NCBI RefSeq assembly: GCF_046773475.1 | Contig: NZ_CP177239.1 | Coordinates: forward strand, 1,550,001-1,614,000 | From: Nitratireductor aquimarinus | GTDB lineage: Bacteria > Pseudomonadota > Alphaproteobacteria > Rhizobiales > Rhizobiaceae | Direction: 5' to 3' | Length of the DNA: 64,000 nucleotides | In this document: positions 1 through 7,817 of the stretch, in pieces | Position numbering within the stretch: the stretch's first letter is position 1 | Layout: each line of letters begins with the position of its first letter | Made by a program: the position numbers and the translations under genes | The notes under the pieces: model-generated | The model's database searches: none | What the model saw: the letters and a program-made list of their open reading frames with translations, nothing else | What the model was told of the DNA's origin: nothing

Positions 1-189
1 GCCGCGTTCCTGCAGGCCCTCCACCACATAGCGATTGTGCACGATCTCGTGGCGCACATAGACCGGAGCCCCGTATTTCTTCAGGGCCAGAACAACGATC
101 TGGATGGCGCGGTCAACGCCCGCGCAGAAACCACGCGGACCGCAAAGCCGCACCGTCAGCTTCTGTTTTGTCATATCGGCAGCCGTCAT
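1..189 (-). CDS. ispH: 4-hydroxy-3-methylbut-2-enyl diphosphate reductase, N-terminal part (cut by window edge)
   Basis: Last enzyme of the MEP isoprenoid pathway, an Fe-S protein that reduces HMBPP to IPP and DMAPP. Only the first 63 residues are in the window. They carry the family N-terminus PRGFCAGVDRAI (cluster cysteine at residue 22) and the HEIVHNRYVV stretch with the substrate-binding histidine. The ATG at 189 is chosen because AAGGGGAAG lies 4 nt upstream; a second ATG five codons in is also possible. It is last in the run DUF983-SURF1-ispH, 49 nt after SURF1, so it may be co-transcribed with oxidase assembly genes. Confidence 0.93.
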   Translation of the reverse strand, partial: MTAADMTKQKLTVRLCGPRGFCAGVDRAIQIVVLALKKYGAPVYVRHEIVHNRYVVEGLQERG

Positions 190-238
190 CTGTCTTCCCC
201 TTGCTCGGGCCGGAATTGGCGGTGTCAGGCGATCAATG

Positions 239-991
239 TCAAGAGCGCCGGCGATTTCTCCGCCACCAGACAAACAGCACCCCGCAAAGCGCCACCGCCA
301 GCCCGTACCAGGTGATCGCATATTGCAGATGGCTGTTGGGAAGGTCGATGCGCGTCACGCCGCCCACGGGCAGACCGCCGGGATTGGGCGAATCATCGGC
401 ATCCATATAAAATGGCAGCACGCGCGAGGCCTCGGGCAGCCCGGCCGTTGTCGCCATTGCCTTCAGATCCTTCCAGTAGAAGATGTTCTTGGCTTCGTCA
501 TTCTCGGGAACGATGAAGGACGGCTTCTCCTCAATGCCGTTGCGCGCCAGTCCGGCAACCCGCACACCGCCGACCACCTGCCCTTCGGCGCGTGCCTCGG
601 CGTCCTTGCGGTCGAACGGAACGAACCCGCGATTGACGAAGATGAAGCGGCCATCGTCAAGCTTCAGCGGCGTGTGGACGAAATAGCCCGACTGCCCCTT
701 CCAGGTCGCAAAGTAATGGCGCTCGCCAGTGTGCCGGAACGCCCCCTCCACCTGGAGCGGGCGGTATTCCACATCGCCGCTCTCGGCATAGATCCGCTCC
801 ATGCTCTCCAGATCGACGGGATCCGCATTGACCCGCTCTTCGATCTGCGCGATCAGCGCTTCCTTCCAGTAGAGCCGTTGCACCTGCCAGGTGCCGAGTG
901 CCAGAAGACAGGCAAGCACCACAAGGCTCAGCAGAAGCAGAAGCCAGGTCATGCCAGACCGGCGGGATGCAGTCGTTTCCGATGCGGCCAT
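239..991 (-). CDS. SURF1 family cytochrome oxidase assembly protein
   Basis: 250 residues. SURF1 proteins help insert heme a into cytochrome oxidase subunit I. Two membrane segments are visible, at about residues 14-35 and 219-243, enclosing a periplasmic domain; the family features GTWQVQRL after the first segment and LQYAITWYG before the second are present. The ATG at 991 overlaps the stop of the upstream DUF983 gene by one base, implying translational coupling. A longer in-frame reading to 1309 exists but its extra N-terminus is arginine-rich, antisense-like sequence overlapping DUF983, so it is rejected. Confidence 0.93.
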   Translation of the reverse strand: MAASETTASRRSGMTWLLLLLSLVVLACLLALGTWQVQRLYWKEALIAQIEERVNADPVDLESMERIYAESGDVEYRPLQVEGAFRHTGERHYFATWKGQSGYFVHTPLKLDDGRFIFVNRGFVPFDRKDAEARAEGQVVGGVRVAGLARNGIEEKPSFIVPENDEAKNIFYWKDLKAMATTAGLPEASRVLPFYMDADDSPNPGGLPVGGVTRIDLPNSHLQYAITWYGLAVALCGVLFVWWRRNRRRS

Positions 992-1407
992 TACTGGTCC
1001 AGCTCTCCCTGAGCAGCCTTGTTGCGGTATTGCAGTGCGATCAAAAGCCCTTTCATGAGCCGCAGCGCCGTCAGGCACAGAACGATCGCCAGCGGGATCC
1101 ACAGAAGGAAATGCACCCAGAGCGACGGTCCGAGCGAAACCTCCATCCAGAGCGCCAGCCCGACGATGAGAAAGCCGATGATCAGTATGACGAACACGGC
1201 CGGTCCATCGCCGGCATCGGCAAAGCTGTAATCCAGACCGCAATTGTGGCACCCGCGCCCCACGGTCAGAAAGCCGGAGAAGAGCCGCCCTTCCCCGCAC
1301 CGCGGACACCGTCCGCCGAGCCCCGCACTCACGGGATCGACCGGTGGCCAGATGGCCTTGTCGACGACAGGTTCGTCGCCACGCTCATTGTTCTCAGGCA
1401 CCGTCAT
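991..1407 (-). CDS. DUF983 family membrane protein
   Basis: 138 residues. N-terminal CPRCGEG and CHNCGLD pairs form a zinc-ribbon-like element (about residues 34-57), followed by two adjacent hydrophobic segments (about 70-90 and 97-118). DUF983 genes regularly sit between coxC/ctaE and SURF1 in Alphaproteobacteria; the molecular role is not established, but the context suggests oxidase biogenesis. It overlaps the SURF1 start by one base and is separated from ctaE by a strong terminator, so it probably has its own promoter in 1408-1545. Confidence 0.88.
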   Translation of the reverse strand: MTVPENNERGDEPVVDKAIWPPVDPVSAGLGGRCPRCGEGRLFSGFLTVGRGCHNCGLDYSFADAGDGPAVFVILIIGFLIVGLALWMEVSLGPSLWVHFLLWIPLAIVLCLTALRLMKGLLIALQYRNKAAQGELDQ

Positions 1408-1548
1408 TCACATCCAATCCGGATTGCAGCCCCGCCCCATCGCGGATGGGCGTTTGATAAAGCCGCTTAACACAGTCGGCCCGGTCGGGTCGACGCCTCG
1501 CCCTGTCGCAGCGCGAAGGGTTTCACCGCTACAGGCAAATTGCGCCCC

Positions 1549-1580
1549 AAAAAAGAAAACGGCCGGGTCTCCCCGGCCGT
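1549..1580 (-). terminator. Intrinsic terminator of the cox operon
   Basis: On the minus strand a perfect 9-bp stem (ACGGCCGGG / CCCGGCCGT, 4-nt loop) is followed by TTTTCTTTTTT. It lies 25 nt beyond the ctaE stop and ends the ctaC-ctaE transcription unit before DUF983. Confidence 0.85.
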
Positions 1581-1605
1581 TTCCATGTTCCCCCACTGGG
1601 CGGGA

Positions 1606-2490
1606 TTACATATGTGCGATCGTCGCGCCCGAAGAGGCCCAGACATAGATGAAGACGAAGAGGAACAGCCAGACAACGTCAACGAAGTGCCAGTACCAGG
1701 CAGCCGCCTCGAAAGCGAAGTGGCGCTCGGGCGAGAAGTCGCCGGCCATTGCGCGCAGCAGGCACACCAGCAGGAAGATCGTGCCGATGAACACGTGGAA
1801 GCCGTGGAAGCCGGTCGCCATGTAGAAGGTCGCGCCATAGATGGAATCGGCGAACGCGAACGGTGCGTGCATGTACTCGTAGATCTGCACGGCGGAGAAG
1901 AGAACGCCGAGCGCAACGGTCAGCGCCAGCCCCCAGACGAGGCCCTTGCGGTCATTCTCGAGCAGGGCGTGGTGCGCCCAGGTCGCCGTCGTGCCCGAAA
2001 GCAGCAGAATGATCGTGTTGTACAGCGGCAGGTGGAAGGGATCGAGAACCTCGACTCCGACGGGCGGCCAGGTTCCGCCGGTGAATTCGGCGCGCGTCTC
2101 CTGAACCAGCTCGCCCGGGAACAGGCTGGCGTCGAAGAACGCCCAGAACCATGCCACGAAGAACATCAGCTCCGAAGCGATGAACATGATCATGCCGTAG
2201 CGCAGGTGAAGCGCCACAACACGCGTGTGATGGCCCTCGCGGCCCTCCTGGATCGTGTCCGCCCACCACGAATACATGGTGAAGAGCACGATGAAGAGGC
2301 CGATCAGGAACAGCCAGTAATTGCTTGCGGCGAGATCGAAGCCGAAGATCGTGAAATCGGTCCCGTTCAGGGCCTTCATCCAGGCGATGCCGCCGATGGA
2401 CATGACCAGGGCGCCCAGCGAACCCAAGAAGGGCCACGGGCTGGGATCGATGATGTGATAGTCATGATGTTTTGCGTGCGCGTCGGCCAT
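1606..2490 (-). CDS. ctaE: Cytochrome c oxidase subunit III
   Basis: 294 residues, the usual size for bacterial aa3 oxidase subunit III, with seven hydrophobic segments. Family landmarks include the N-terminal HDYHIIDPSPWP, the ASELMFFVAWFWAFF segment with its conserved glutamate, and the C-terminal YWHFVDVVWLFLF. The ATG at 2490 starts one base after the ctaG stop (TGA-C-ATG). An upstream in-frame extension to 2874 lies inside ctaG and is not protein-like. Last gene of the cox operon, followed by a terminator. Confidence 0.97.
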   Translation of the reverse strand: MADAHAKHHDYHIIDPSPWPFLGSLGALVMSIGGIAWMKALNGTDFTIFGFDLAASNYWLFLIGLFIVLFTMYSWWADTIQEGREGHHTRVVALHLRYGMIMFIASELMFFVAWFWAFFDASLFPGELVQETRAEFTGGTWPPVGVEVLDPFHLPLYNTIILLLSGTTATWAHHALLENDRKGLVWGLALTVALGVLFSAVQIYEYMHAPFAFADSIYGATFYMATGFHGFHVFIGTIFLLVCLLRAMAGDFSPERHFAFEAAAWYWHFVDVVWLFLFVFIYVWASSGATIAHM

Positions 2491-2491
2491 G

Positions 2492-3106
2492 TCAGCCCCC
2501 GAGATTTTCGTTCTGATTGGTGTTTGTTTTGGGCGCGGCAACGACCGGCGCCTTCTTCTCAAGCGGGAAGAATGTGTAGGAAAGCGTAATTGTTTTAAGG
2601 TCTTTAAGTTCGGGCACGTTGACGATCTCCGGGTCGACAAAGAACACGACCGGCATGTCATAGGACTCGCCGGGTTGCAACTCCTGTTCGGTAAAGCAGA
2701 AGCACTCAACCTTGTTGAAATAAGCGCCCGCCTGCGGCGGCGACACATTGAACGTCGCCGTGCCCCAGGTGGGGTAGTCAGCCAGATTGCGCGAAACGTA
2801 GGAAATCTGCTTCGTTTCGCCCAGACGCAGCGTGATGTCGCGCTGCACCGGCTTGAACTCCCACGGCACACCATTGGTGTTTGCGTCGAAACGCACCGTG
2901 ATCGTCCGGTCCAGAATGGTGTCGGAATACTGCTCGACGCGCTGCGTCGTACCCCCGTAGCCCGTCACCTGACAGAAAAGCTGGTAGAGCGGCACGGCTG
3001 CGTAGGCCATGCCCACCATGCCGCCAACGACCGCGCAGCATACGATCGCTGCCGTGCGGTTGCGGTTGCCCGCCTTCTTTTCCCGGTCCGTGGTTTCGCT
3101 GCTCAT
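2492..3106 (-). CDS. ctaG: Cytochrome c oxidase assembly protein CtaG/Cox11
   Basis: 204 residues. Copper chaperone that builds the CuB site of subunit I. One N-terminal membrane anchor (about residues 17-40, with GMAYAAVPLYQLFCQ following) and a periplasmic beta domain with the conserved copper-binding ECFCF motif. The ATG at 3106 (MSSETTDREKK) is preferred; the 32 extra residues of the longer frame overlap the upstream small gene. It lies between the CoxF-like ORF and ctaE. Confidence 0.96.
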   Translation of the reverse strand: MSSETTDREKKAGNRNRTAAIVCCAVVGGMVGMAYAAVPLYQLFCQVTGYGGTTQRVEQYSDTILDRTITVRFDANTNGVPWEFKPVQRDITLRLGETKQISYVSRNLADYPTWGTATFNVSPPQAGAYFNKVECFCFTEQELQPGESYDMPVVFFVDPEIVNVPELKDLKTITLSYTFFPLEKKAPVVAAPKTNTNQNENLGG

Positions 3107-3113
3107 GTCACAC

Positions 3114-3269
3114 CTACATGCCGCGCTCGAACAGGCCGGGTCCGATCTTGGCCAGGCTGCCGATATAGACGATGACGACGAAAGCAGCGAGCGCAATGGC
3201 AAGCGCGACGGAGCGCTTGCGGCGCGCCTTCAGCTGAGCTTCGGTCGGTTTGACGAAATCCTTGTCCAT
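3114..3269 (-). CDS. Small CoxF-like membrane protein
   Basis: 51 residues: MDKDFVKPTEAQLKARR, then a basic stretch and one membrane segment (AIALAAFVVIVYIGSLAKIG), ending FERGM. A tiny single-span protein at this position between ctaB and ctaG is common in rhizobia and is usually called CoxF or a hypothetical protein; its role in oxidase assembly is inferred from position only. It starts 10 nt after the ctaB stop with AGGTGG upstream and ends 7 nt before the ctaG start, so the spacing is that of a true operon member. Confidence 0.82.
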   Translation of the reverse strand: MDKDFVKPTEAQLKARRKRSVALAIALAAFVVIVYIGSLAKIGPGLFERGM

Positions 3270-3279
3270 CAAAGCCACC

Positions 3280-4236
3280 TCAGAAAACCAGGCCGAGGCT
3301 GACGAGCAGCCGGTCGACCAGAAGTGCCGTAAACAGCACGAAAAGATACAGGAGCGAGTAGCCGAACAGCGCCTTGGCGGGCTTCATGGCCGTGTCGCTC
3401 TCCGGCATCCGCAGCACCTGCCAGGAATACCACACAAAGCCCACGCCCAGAACGGCAGCCACGACCCCGTAGACGAGGGTCGCAAAGCCGGCGACCACCG
3501 GCAGGAGACCGCTCACGGCCAGAAGCAGGGCGTAAATGAAGATCTGTTTCTTGGTCGCCGCATGTCCCGCAACATTGGGCAACATGGGAATGCCCGCCCG
3601 CTCATAGTCACCGGACTTGAACAGGGCCAGCGCCCAGAAATGCGGCGGCGTCCAGAGGAAGATGATGAGGAAAAGCACGAGGCTTTCCATGCTGACCGTA
3701 CCGGTCACGGCAGCCCAGCCCACAACCGGCGGCAGCGCGCCTGCAGCGCCACCGATGACGATGTTCTGCGGCGTCGAGCGCTTCAGCCACATCGTGTAGA
3801 CCACGGCATAGAAGAAAATCGTGAAGGCCAGCAGCGCCGCTGCCGTCCAGTTGGCCATCAGGCCGAGCGTGGCCACCGAAAATGCGGAGAGCACCAGACC
3901 GAAGCCAAGCGCCTCGCCCGCCGTCACGCGGCCGGCCGGAACCGGGCGGCGCGCGGTGCGCCCCATGACGGCGTCGATATCGGCGTCGTACCACATGTTC
4001 AGCGCGCCCGATGCGCCGGCTCCAACCGCGATTGCGGCGATGGAGATCACCGCCAGCAGCGGGTTGGTAACGCCCGGCGCCATGGCCAGACCGACAAAGG
4101 CGGTGAACACCACAAGGGACATGACGCGCGGCTTCAACAGCGCAATGAAATCGCCCGGCGCCGCCTCGGAAAGGCGGTAAGCCGTGTCTTCCATCTGCTC
4201 TTGGTCAACCAGCGCCATGTCGTGCCCTTGTTTCAT
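3280..4236 (-). CDS. ctaB: Heme o synthase (protoheme IX farnesyltransferase)
   Basis: 318 residues, UbiA-superfamily prenyltransferase that farnesylates heme b to heme o for the oxidase. The two aspartate-rich regions are visible as NMWYDADIDAVMGRTARRP (about residues 80-98) and the later YERAGIPMLPN. About nine hydrophobic segments. The ATG at 4236 gives MKQGHDMALVDQ; an internal ATG at 4218 is a possible alternative. Lies between ctaD and the CoxF-like ORF. Confidence 0.96.
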   Translation of the reverse strand: MKQGHDMALVDQEQMEDTAYRLSEAAPGDFIALLKPRVMSLVVFTAFVGLAMAPGVTNPLLAVISIAAIAVGAGASGALNMWYDADIDAVMGRTARRPVPAGRVTAGEALGFGLVLSAFSVATLGLMANWTAAALLAFTIFFYAVVYTMWLKRSTPQNIVIGGAAGALPPVVGWAAVTGTVSMESLVLFLIIFLWTPPHFWALALFKSGDYERAGIPMLPNVAGHAATKKQIFIYALLLAVSGLLPVVAGFATLVYGVVAAVLGVGFVWYSWQVLRMPESDTAMKPAKALFGYSLLYLFVLFTALLVDRLLVSLGLVF

Positions 4237-4304
4237 TAATTCGGCTGCGCGGCCCGTCTCTGCGGAAGGCCGCGCAGCCTTTACCCGTTACGAACTGCCT
4301 GCGA

Positions 4305-5957
4305 TCAGCGGATTTTCGGCAGCTGCTCCCACTGGTGGAACGGCGGCGGCGAAGAAAGCTGCCACTCGAGCGTCGTTGCGCCCTCGCCCCACGGATTGGC
4401 GCCAGCCGGACGCTTCTTGGCGAATGCCTCGAACACACCGTACAGGAACACCAGGACACCCACGAAAGAGATGTAGGAGCCGTAGGAGGAAACCAGGTTC
4501 CAGCCCGCGAACGCATCCGGGTAATCGATGTAGCGGCGCGGCATGCCGGCCAGACCCAGGAAGTGCTGCGGGAAGAAGATGATGTTCACGCCAATGAAGG
4601 TGATCCAGAAGTGGATGCGGGCGATGAACGAGTTGTACATGTAGCCGGTCATCTTCGGGAACCAGTAGTACCAGGCCGCGAAGATCGCGAACACGGCGCC
4701 CATGGACAGCACGTAATGGAAGTGTGCGACCACGTAGTAGGTGTCGTGCATGGCCCGGTCCAGACCGGCATTGGCGAGCTGAACGCCCGTCACGCCGCCG
4801 ATGGTGAACAGGAAGATGAAGGCGATTGCCCAGATCATCGGCGTGCGGAACTCGATGGAGCCGCCCCACATGGTGGCAACCCACGAGAAGATCTTCACGC
4901 CGGTTGGCACCGCGATGACCATCGTTGCGAACACGAAGTAACGCTGCGTGTCGAGCGACAGGCCGGTCGTGTACATGTGGTGCGCCCACACGATGAAGCC
5001 GACTGCGCCGATGGCGACCATGGCGTAGGCCATGCCGAGGTAACCGAAGATCGGCTTCTTCGAGAAGGTCGACACAATGTGGCTGACAATGCCGAAGCCG
5101 GGCAGGATCAGAATGTACACTTCCGGGTGACCGAAGAACCAGAACAGGTGCTGGAACAGGATCGGGTCGCCGCCGCCCTCAGGCGCGAAGAAGGTCGTGC
5201 CGAAGTTGCGGTCCGTCAGAAGCATGGTGATGCCGCCGGCCAGAACCGGGAGCGACAGGAGCAGCAGGAAAGCGGTGATCAGCACCGACCAGGCAAACAG
5301 CGGCATCTTGTGCAGCGTCATGCCCGGAGCGCGCATGTTGAAGATCGTGGTGATGAAGTTGATCGCACCGAGGATCGACGAAGCACCGGCAATGTGGATC
5401 GACAGAATGGCGAGGTCCATTGCGGGTCCGGGCTGACCGGAGGTCGAAAGCGGCGGATAGATCGTCCAGCCGCCACCGGTGCCGTAAGCGCCGGCCGGGC
5501 CCTGAACGAAGAGCGACATCATCAAAAGAATGAAGGCCGGGGGCAGAAGCCAGAACGAGATGTTGTTCATGCGCGGGAACGCCATGTCAGGCGCACCGAT
5601 CATGATCGGGATCATCCAGTTGGCGAAGCCGCCGATCAGCGCCGGCATGACCATGAAGAAGATCATGACGAGGCCGTGCGCGGTGGTGAACACATTGTAC
5701 ATGTGCTTGCCGGCGTCGATGGCTGCATCGCCTTCGTAGCCGTAGACCATCGCGGCAAGACCGTGGAAGATCTGAATGCCCGGCTCAGCCAGTTCCCAGC
5801 GCATCATAACGGACAGGAAGCCGCCGACCACGCCTGCGAAGATGGCGAAGATCAGGTAGAGCGTACCGATGTCCTTGTGGTTGGTGGAGTAAACCCACCG
5901 GGTCCATCCGGTTGGCTTGTGTTCGCCATGGGCGTCTTGGGTTGTAGCGCCTGCCAT
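4305..5957 (-). CDS. ctaD: Cytochrome c oxidase subunit I
   Basis: 550 residues, twelve-helix catalytic subunit of an aa3-type oxidase. The heme and CuB ligands are recognisable in TAHGLVMIFF, FGHPEVYILILPGFG (the His-Tyr cross-link site), WAHHMYTTG and the pair in VAHFHYVLSMG. The N-terminal YSTNHKDIGTLYLIF is a family hallmark. 38 nt separate its start from the ctaC stop, and ctaB follows after 68 nt. Confidence 0.98.
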   Translation of the reverse strand: MAGATTQDAHGEHKPTGWTRWVYSTNHKDIGTLYLIFAIFAGVVGGFLSVMMRWELAEPGIQIFHGLAAMVYGYEGDAAIDAGKHMYNVFTTAHGLVMIFFMVMPALIGGFANWMIPIMIGAPDMAFPRMNNISFWLLPPAFILLMMSLFVQGPAGAYGTGGGWTIYPPLSTSGQPGPAMDLAILSIHIAGASSILGAINFITTIFNMRAPGMTLHKMPLFAWSVLITAFLLLLSLPVLAGGITMLLTDRNFGTTFFAPEGGGDPILFQHLFWFFGHPEVYILILPGFGIVSHIVSTFSKKPIFGYLGMAYAMVAIGAVGFIVWAHHMYTTGLSLDTQRYFVFATMVIAVPTGVKIFSWVATMWGGSIEFRTPMIWAIAFIFLFTIGGVTGVQLANAGLDRAMHDTYYVVAHFHYVLSMGAVFAIFAAWYYWFPKMTGYMYNSFIARIHFWITFIGVNIIFFPQHFLGLAGMPRRYIDYPDAFAGWNLVSSYGSYISFVGVLVFLYGVFEAFAKKRPAGANPWGEGATTLEWQLSSPPPFHQWEQLPKIR

Positions 5958-5995
5958 TTCCTACCGCTCCATTTCCTCTCTGGACGTCTGCCGGC

Positions 5996-6856
5996 TCATT
6001 CGCCTGCAGACGCAACTTTCGTATTGCCCTCGACTGCAGCCATCAGCGCCTTATTGGCGCCGGCGAGATCCTCGCCTGCTGCTGCAACCCAGGTGTCATA
6101 TTGGTCTTGCGCCACGACGCGGATGGCGATCGGCATGTAGGCATGGTCCTTGCCGCAAAGCTCGGAACACTGACCGTAATAAAGGCCTTCTTTTTCAGCC
6201 TTGAACCAGGTCTCGTTGATACGGCCGGGAACCGCATCGACCTTGACGCCAAAGGCCGGCATGGCAAAGGCGTGGATCACATCGCTGGCCGTCACGAGAA
6301 CGCGAACGGTGGTGTCCACCGGAACGACGATCTCATTGTCGACTGCCAGAAGACGCGGATATTCCGCCTTGTCTTCCTTGCCTGCCGAAGCGCGCTCGTC
6401 TTCTTTCAGCATCAGCGAGCTGAAGGAAAGCGGCTCTTCGAGCTGGTATTCGTAATCCCAGTACCACTGGACGCCGGTCGCCTTGATGGTGATGGCCGGC
6501 TCTTCCTTGGGCGTGTACTGCGCCGTCAGAAGCTGGAAGGACGGGACCGCGAGGAACAGGAGCACGATCACGGGGCCGACGGTCCAGACGACCTCGATCA
6601 GCGTGTTGTGGCTGGTCCGCGACGGCGTTGGATTGGCTTTTGCGCGGAAACGCACAATGCACCAGGCCAGCAGCAGCGTGACAAGGATGGTGATCGGTAC
6701 GATGAACCACAGAGTGTATTCCTCGAACCAGGTGATCTCCCGCATGATGCCGGTGGCGGCGGGTTGAAAGCGCATCTGCCAGGGCTCGGGTTGCGCAGCA
6801 ACGGCGCCCGTGGCGAGAAACGGCAGAGTGGCAAGGCCAACAGCGATATTCTTCAT
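5996..6856 (-). CDS. ctaC: Cytochrome c oxidase subunit II
   Basis: 286 residues. Signal peptide MKNIAVGLATLPFLATGAVA, two membrane helices, then the periplasmic CuA cupredoxin domain with WYWDYEY and the CuA ligands in GQCSELCGKDHAYMPI. Electrons from cytochrome c enter here. The ATG at 6856 is chosen because GAGG sits 4 nt before it and it places the signal peptide correctly; an ATG four codons earlier (6868) has its GGGAG too close. First gene of the cox operon. Confidence 0.96.
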   Translation of the reverse strand: MKNIAVGLATLPFLATGAVAAQPEPWQMRFQPAATGIMREITWFEEYTLWFIVPITILVTLLLAWCIVRFRAKANPTPSRTSHNTLIEVVWTVGPVIVLLFLAVPSFQLLTAQYTPKEEPAITIKATGVQWYWDYEYQLEEPLSFSSLMLKEDERASAGKEDKAEYPRLLAVDNEIVVPVDTTVRVLVTASDVIHAFAMPAFGVKVDAVPGRINETWFKAEKEGLYYGQCSELCGKDHAYMPIAIRVVAQDQYDTWVAAAGEDLAGANKALMAAVEGNTKVASAGE

Positions 6857-7209
6857 AACCCTCGTCATCTCCCGTGGCGACACGACAAAACCGACCGTTC
6901 GATTTTGCCGCAAAGGGAATTCTGGCTTTTTATAGGCGCGTTCAAAACATACTCTTATTTGAACCGCAAGGCGGGCGCGAAATGCCACGTGCGGCATTTT
7001 TGCACCCCCATCGGCAGGCTCATAGCGCCGTCCTTCATCAAAGTGCAATACCACAAAGCGTCCAAGCGTCCCATTTCCGTCGGAATCATACGCAATTGTT
7101 TTCTTTGTCCCCGCATAAACAGGTTATCCCAATCTTTGCTGACACAGTCCCTTTTCGCCAACTGCAAACGCAGGATAAATTGTCCTGATTCGTACGGGAG
7201 CCAGGAACA
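6857..7209. promoter_or_regulatory. 353-bp divergent intergenic region between ctaC and the IalB-like gene
   Basis: No gene is visible. On the minus strand a TATAAA -10-like box lies at 6929-6934, about 73 nt before the ctaC start. Directly upstream of it, 6940-6964, GTTCAAA and TTTGAAC form an 11-nt-spaced inverted repeat in the place a regulator of ctaC would bind. At 6979-7001 AAATGCC/GGCATTT forms a hairpin followed by TTT on the plus strand, resembling a terminator with no plus-strand gene before it. The promoter for the plus-strand gene is not clear. Confidence 0.45.
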
Positions 7210-7722
7210 ATGAGTATGTCCTTCCTCAAATGCGCCGCGGCAGCGCTCGCGATGACCGTCTTTCCCGTACTGGGCGCTCAGGCCCAGCAAAGCGGAACGG
7301 TGCGCTCCACCCATGGCGCGTGGTCTATCCTCTGCGACACGCCGGCCGGCGCTTCCAGCGAACAGTGCGCCATGATGCAGAACGTGGTTGCCGAAGATCG
7401 TCCCGAGATGGGGCTTTCGGTCGTTGTTCTGCGCACCGCCGACGGAAAGGCGGAGATCCTGCGCGTTCTTGCGCCGCTTGGCGTCCTCCTTCCCAACGGG
7501 CTTGGTCTCAATGTGGACGGCAAGGACATCGGTCGCGCCTATTTCGTGCGCTGCTTCCAGGACGGCTGCTACGCCGAGGTGATCCTTGAGGATCAGCTCG
7601 TCGAGACCTTCAAGTCCGGTCAGTCGGCCACCTTCATCGTCTTCCAGACCCCGGAGGAAGGCATTGGCATTCCCGTCGATCTGAACGGTTTTGCCGCCGG
7701 TTTCGACGCCCTGCCGAAGTAA
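7210..7722 (+). CDS. Invasion-associated locus B (IalB) family secreted protein
   Basis: 170 residues. Signal peptide of about 26 residues ending in GAQA, then a small periplasmic domain with four cysteines (LCDTPAG, EQCAMMQ, VRCFQDGC) and VIFQTPEEGIGIPV-like C-terminal features typical of IalB-family proteins of Hyphomicrobiales. Despite the name, most members have no proven link to invasion; they are abundant periplasmic proteins. The start has CAGGA 7 nt upstream. Divergent from the cox operon and 95 nt before tldD. Confidence 0.85.
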   Translation: MSMSFLKCAAAALAMTVFPVLGAQAQQSGTVRSTHGAWSILCDTPAGASSEQCAMMQNVVAEDRPEMGLSVVVLRTADGKAEILRVLAPLGVLLPNGLGLNVDGKDIGRAYFVRCFQDGCYAEVILEDQLVETFKSGQSATFIVFQTPEEGIGIPVDLNGFAAGFDALPK

Positions 7723-7817
7723 TCTCACGACCGCCTGTCTGAACCGCTGCCGGATCACCACTGGATTGCACGCGCTCTCTTCCCTAAATGGAAGAGAGTT
7801 TCGACAGGATATTGTTC

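Noticed and set aside
4335..6140. A 601-codon open frame antisense to ctaD and similar long antisense frames over dxs (12128-14008), tldD (7755-9194), the acyl-CoA dehydrogenase (23303-24631) and the S49 peptidase (47644-48858)
   Set aside because: High GC at third codon positions leaves opposite-strand frames free of stops. Their translations are rich in Arg, His, Asp and Gly with no domains, while the sense frames are clear, full-length known proteins.
6940..6964. LexA box upstream of ctaC
   Set aside because: GTTC is present but not as GTTC-N7-GTTC or GAAC-N7-GAAC; it is an inverted repeat with 11-nt spacing and the operon has no SOS logic.
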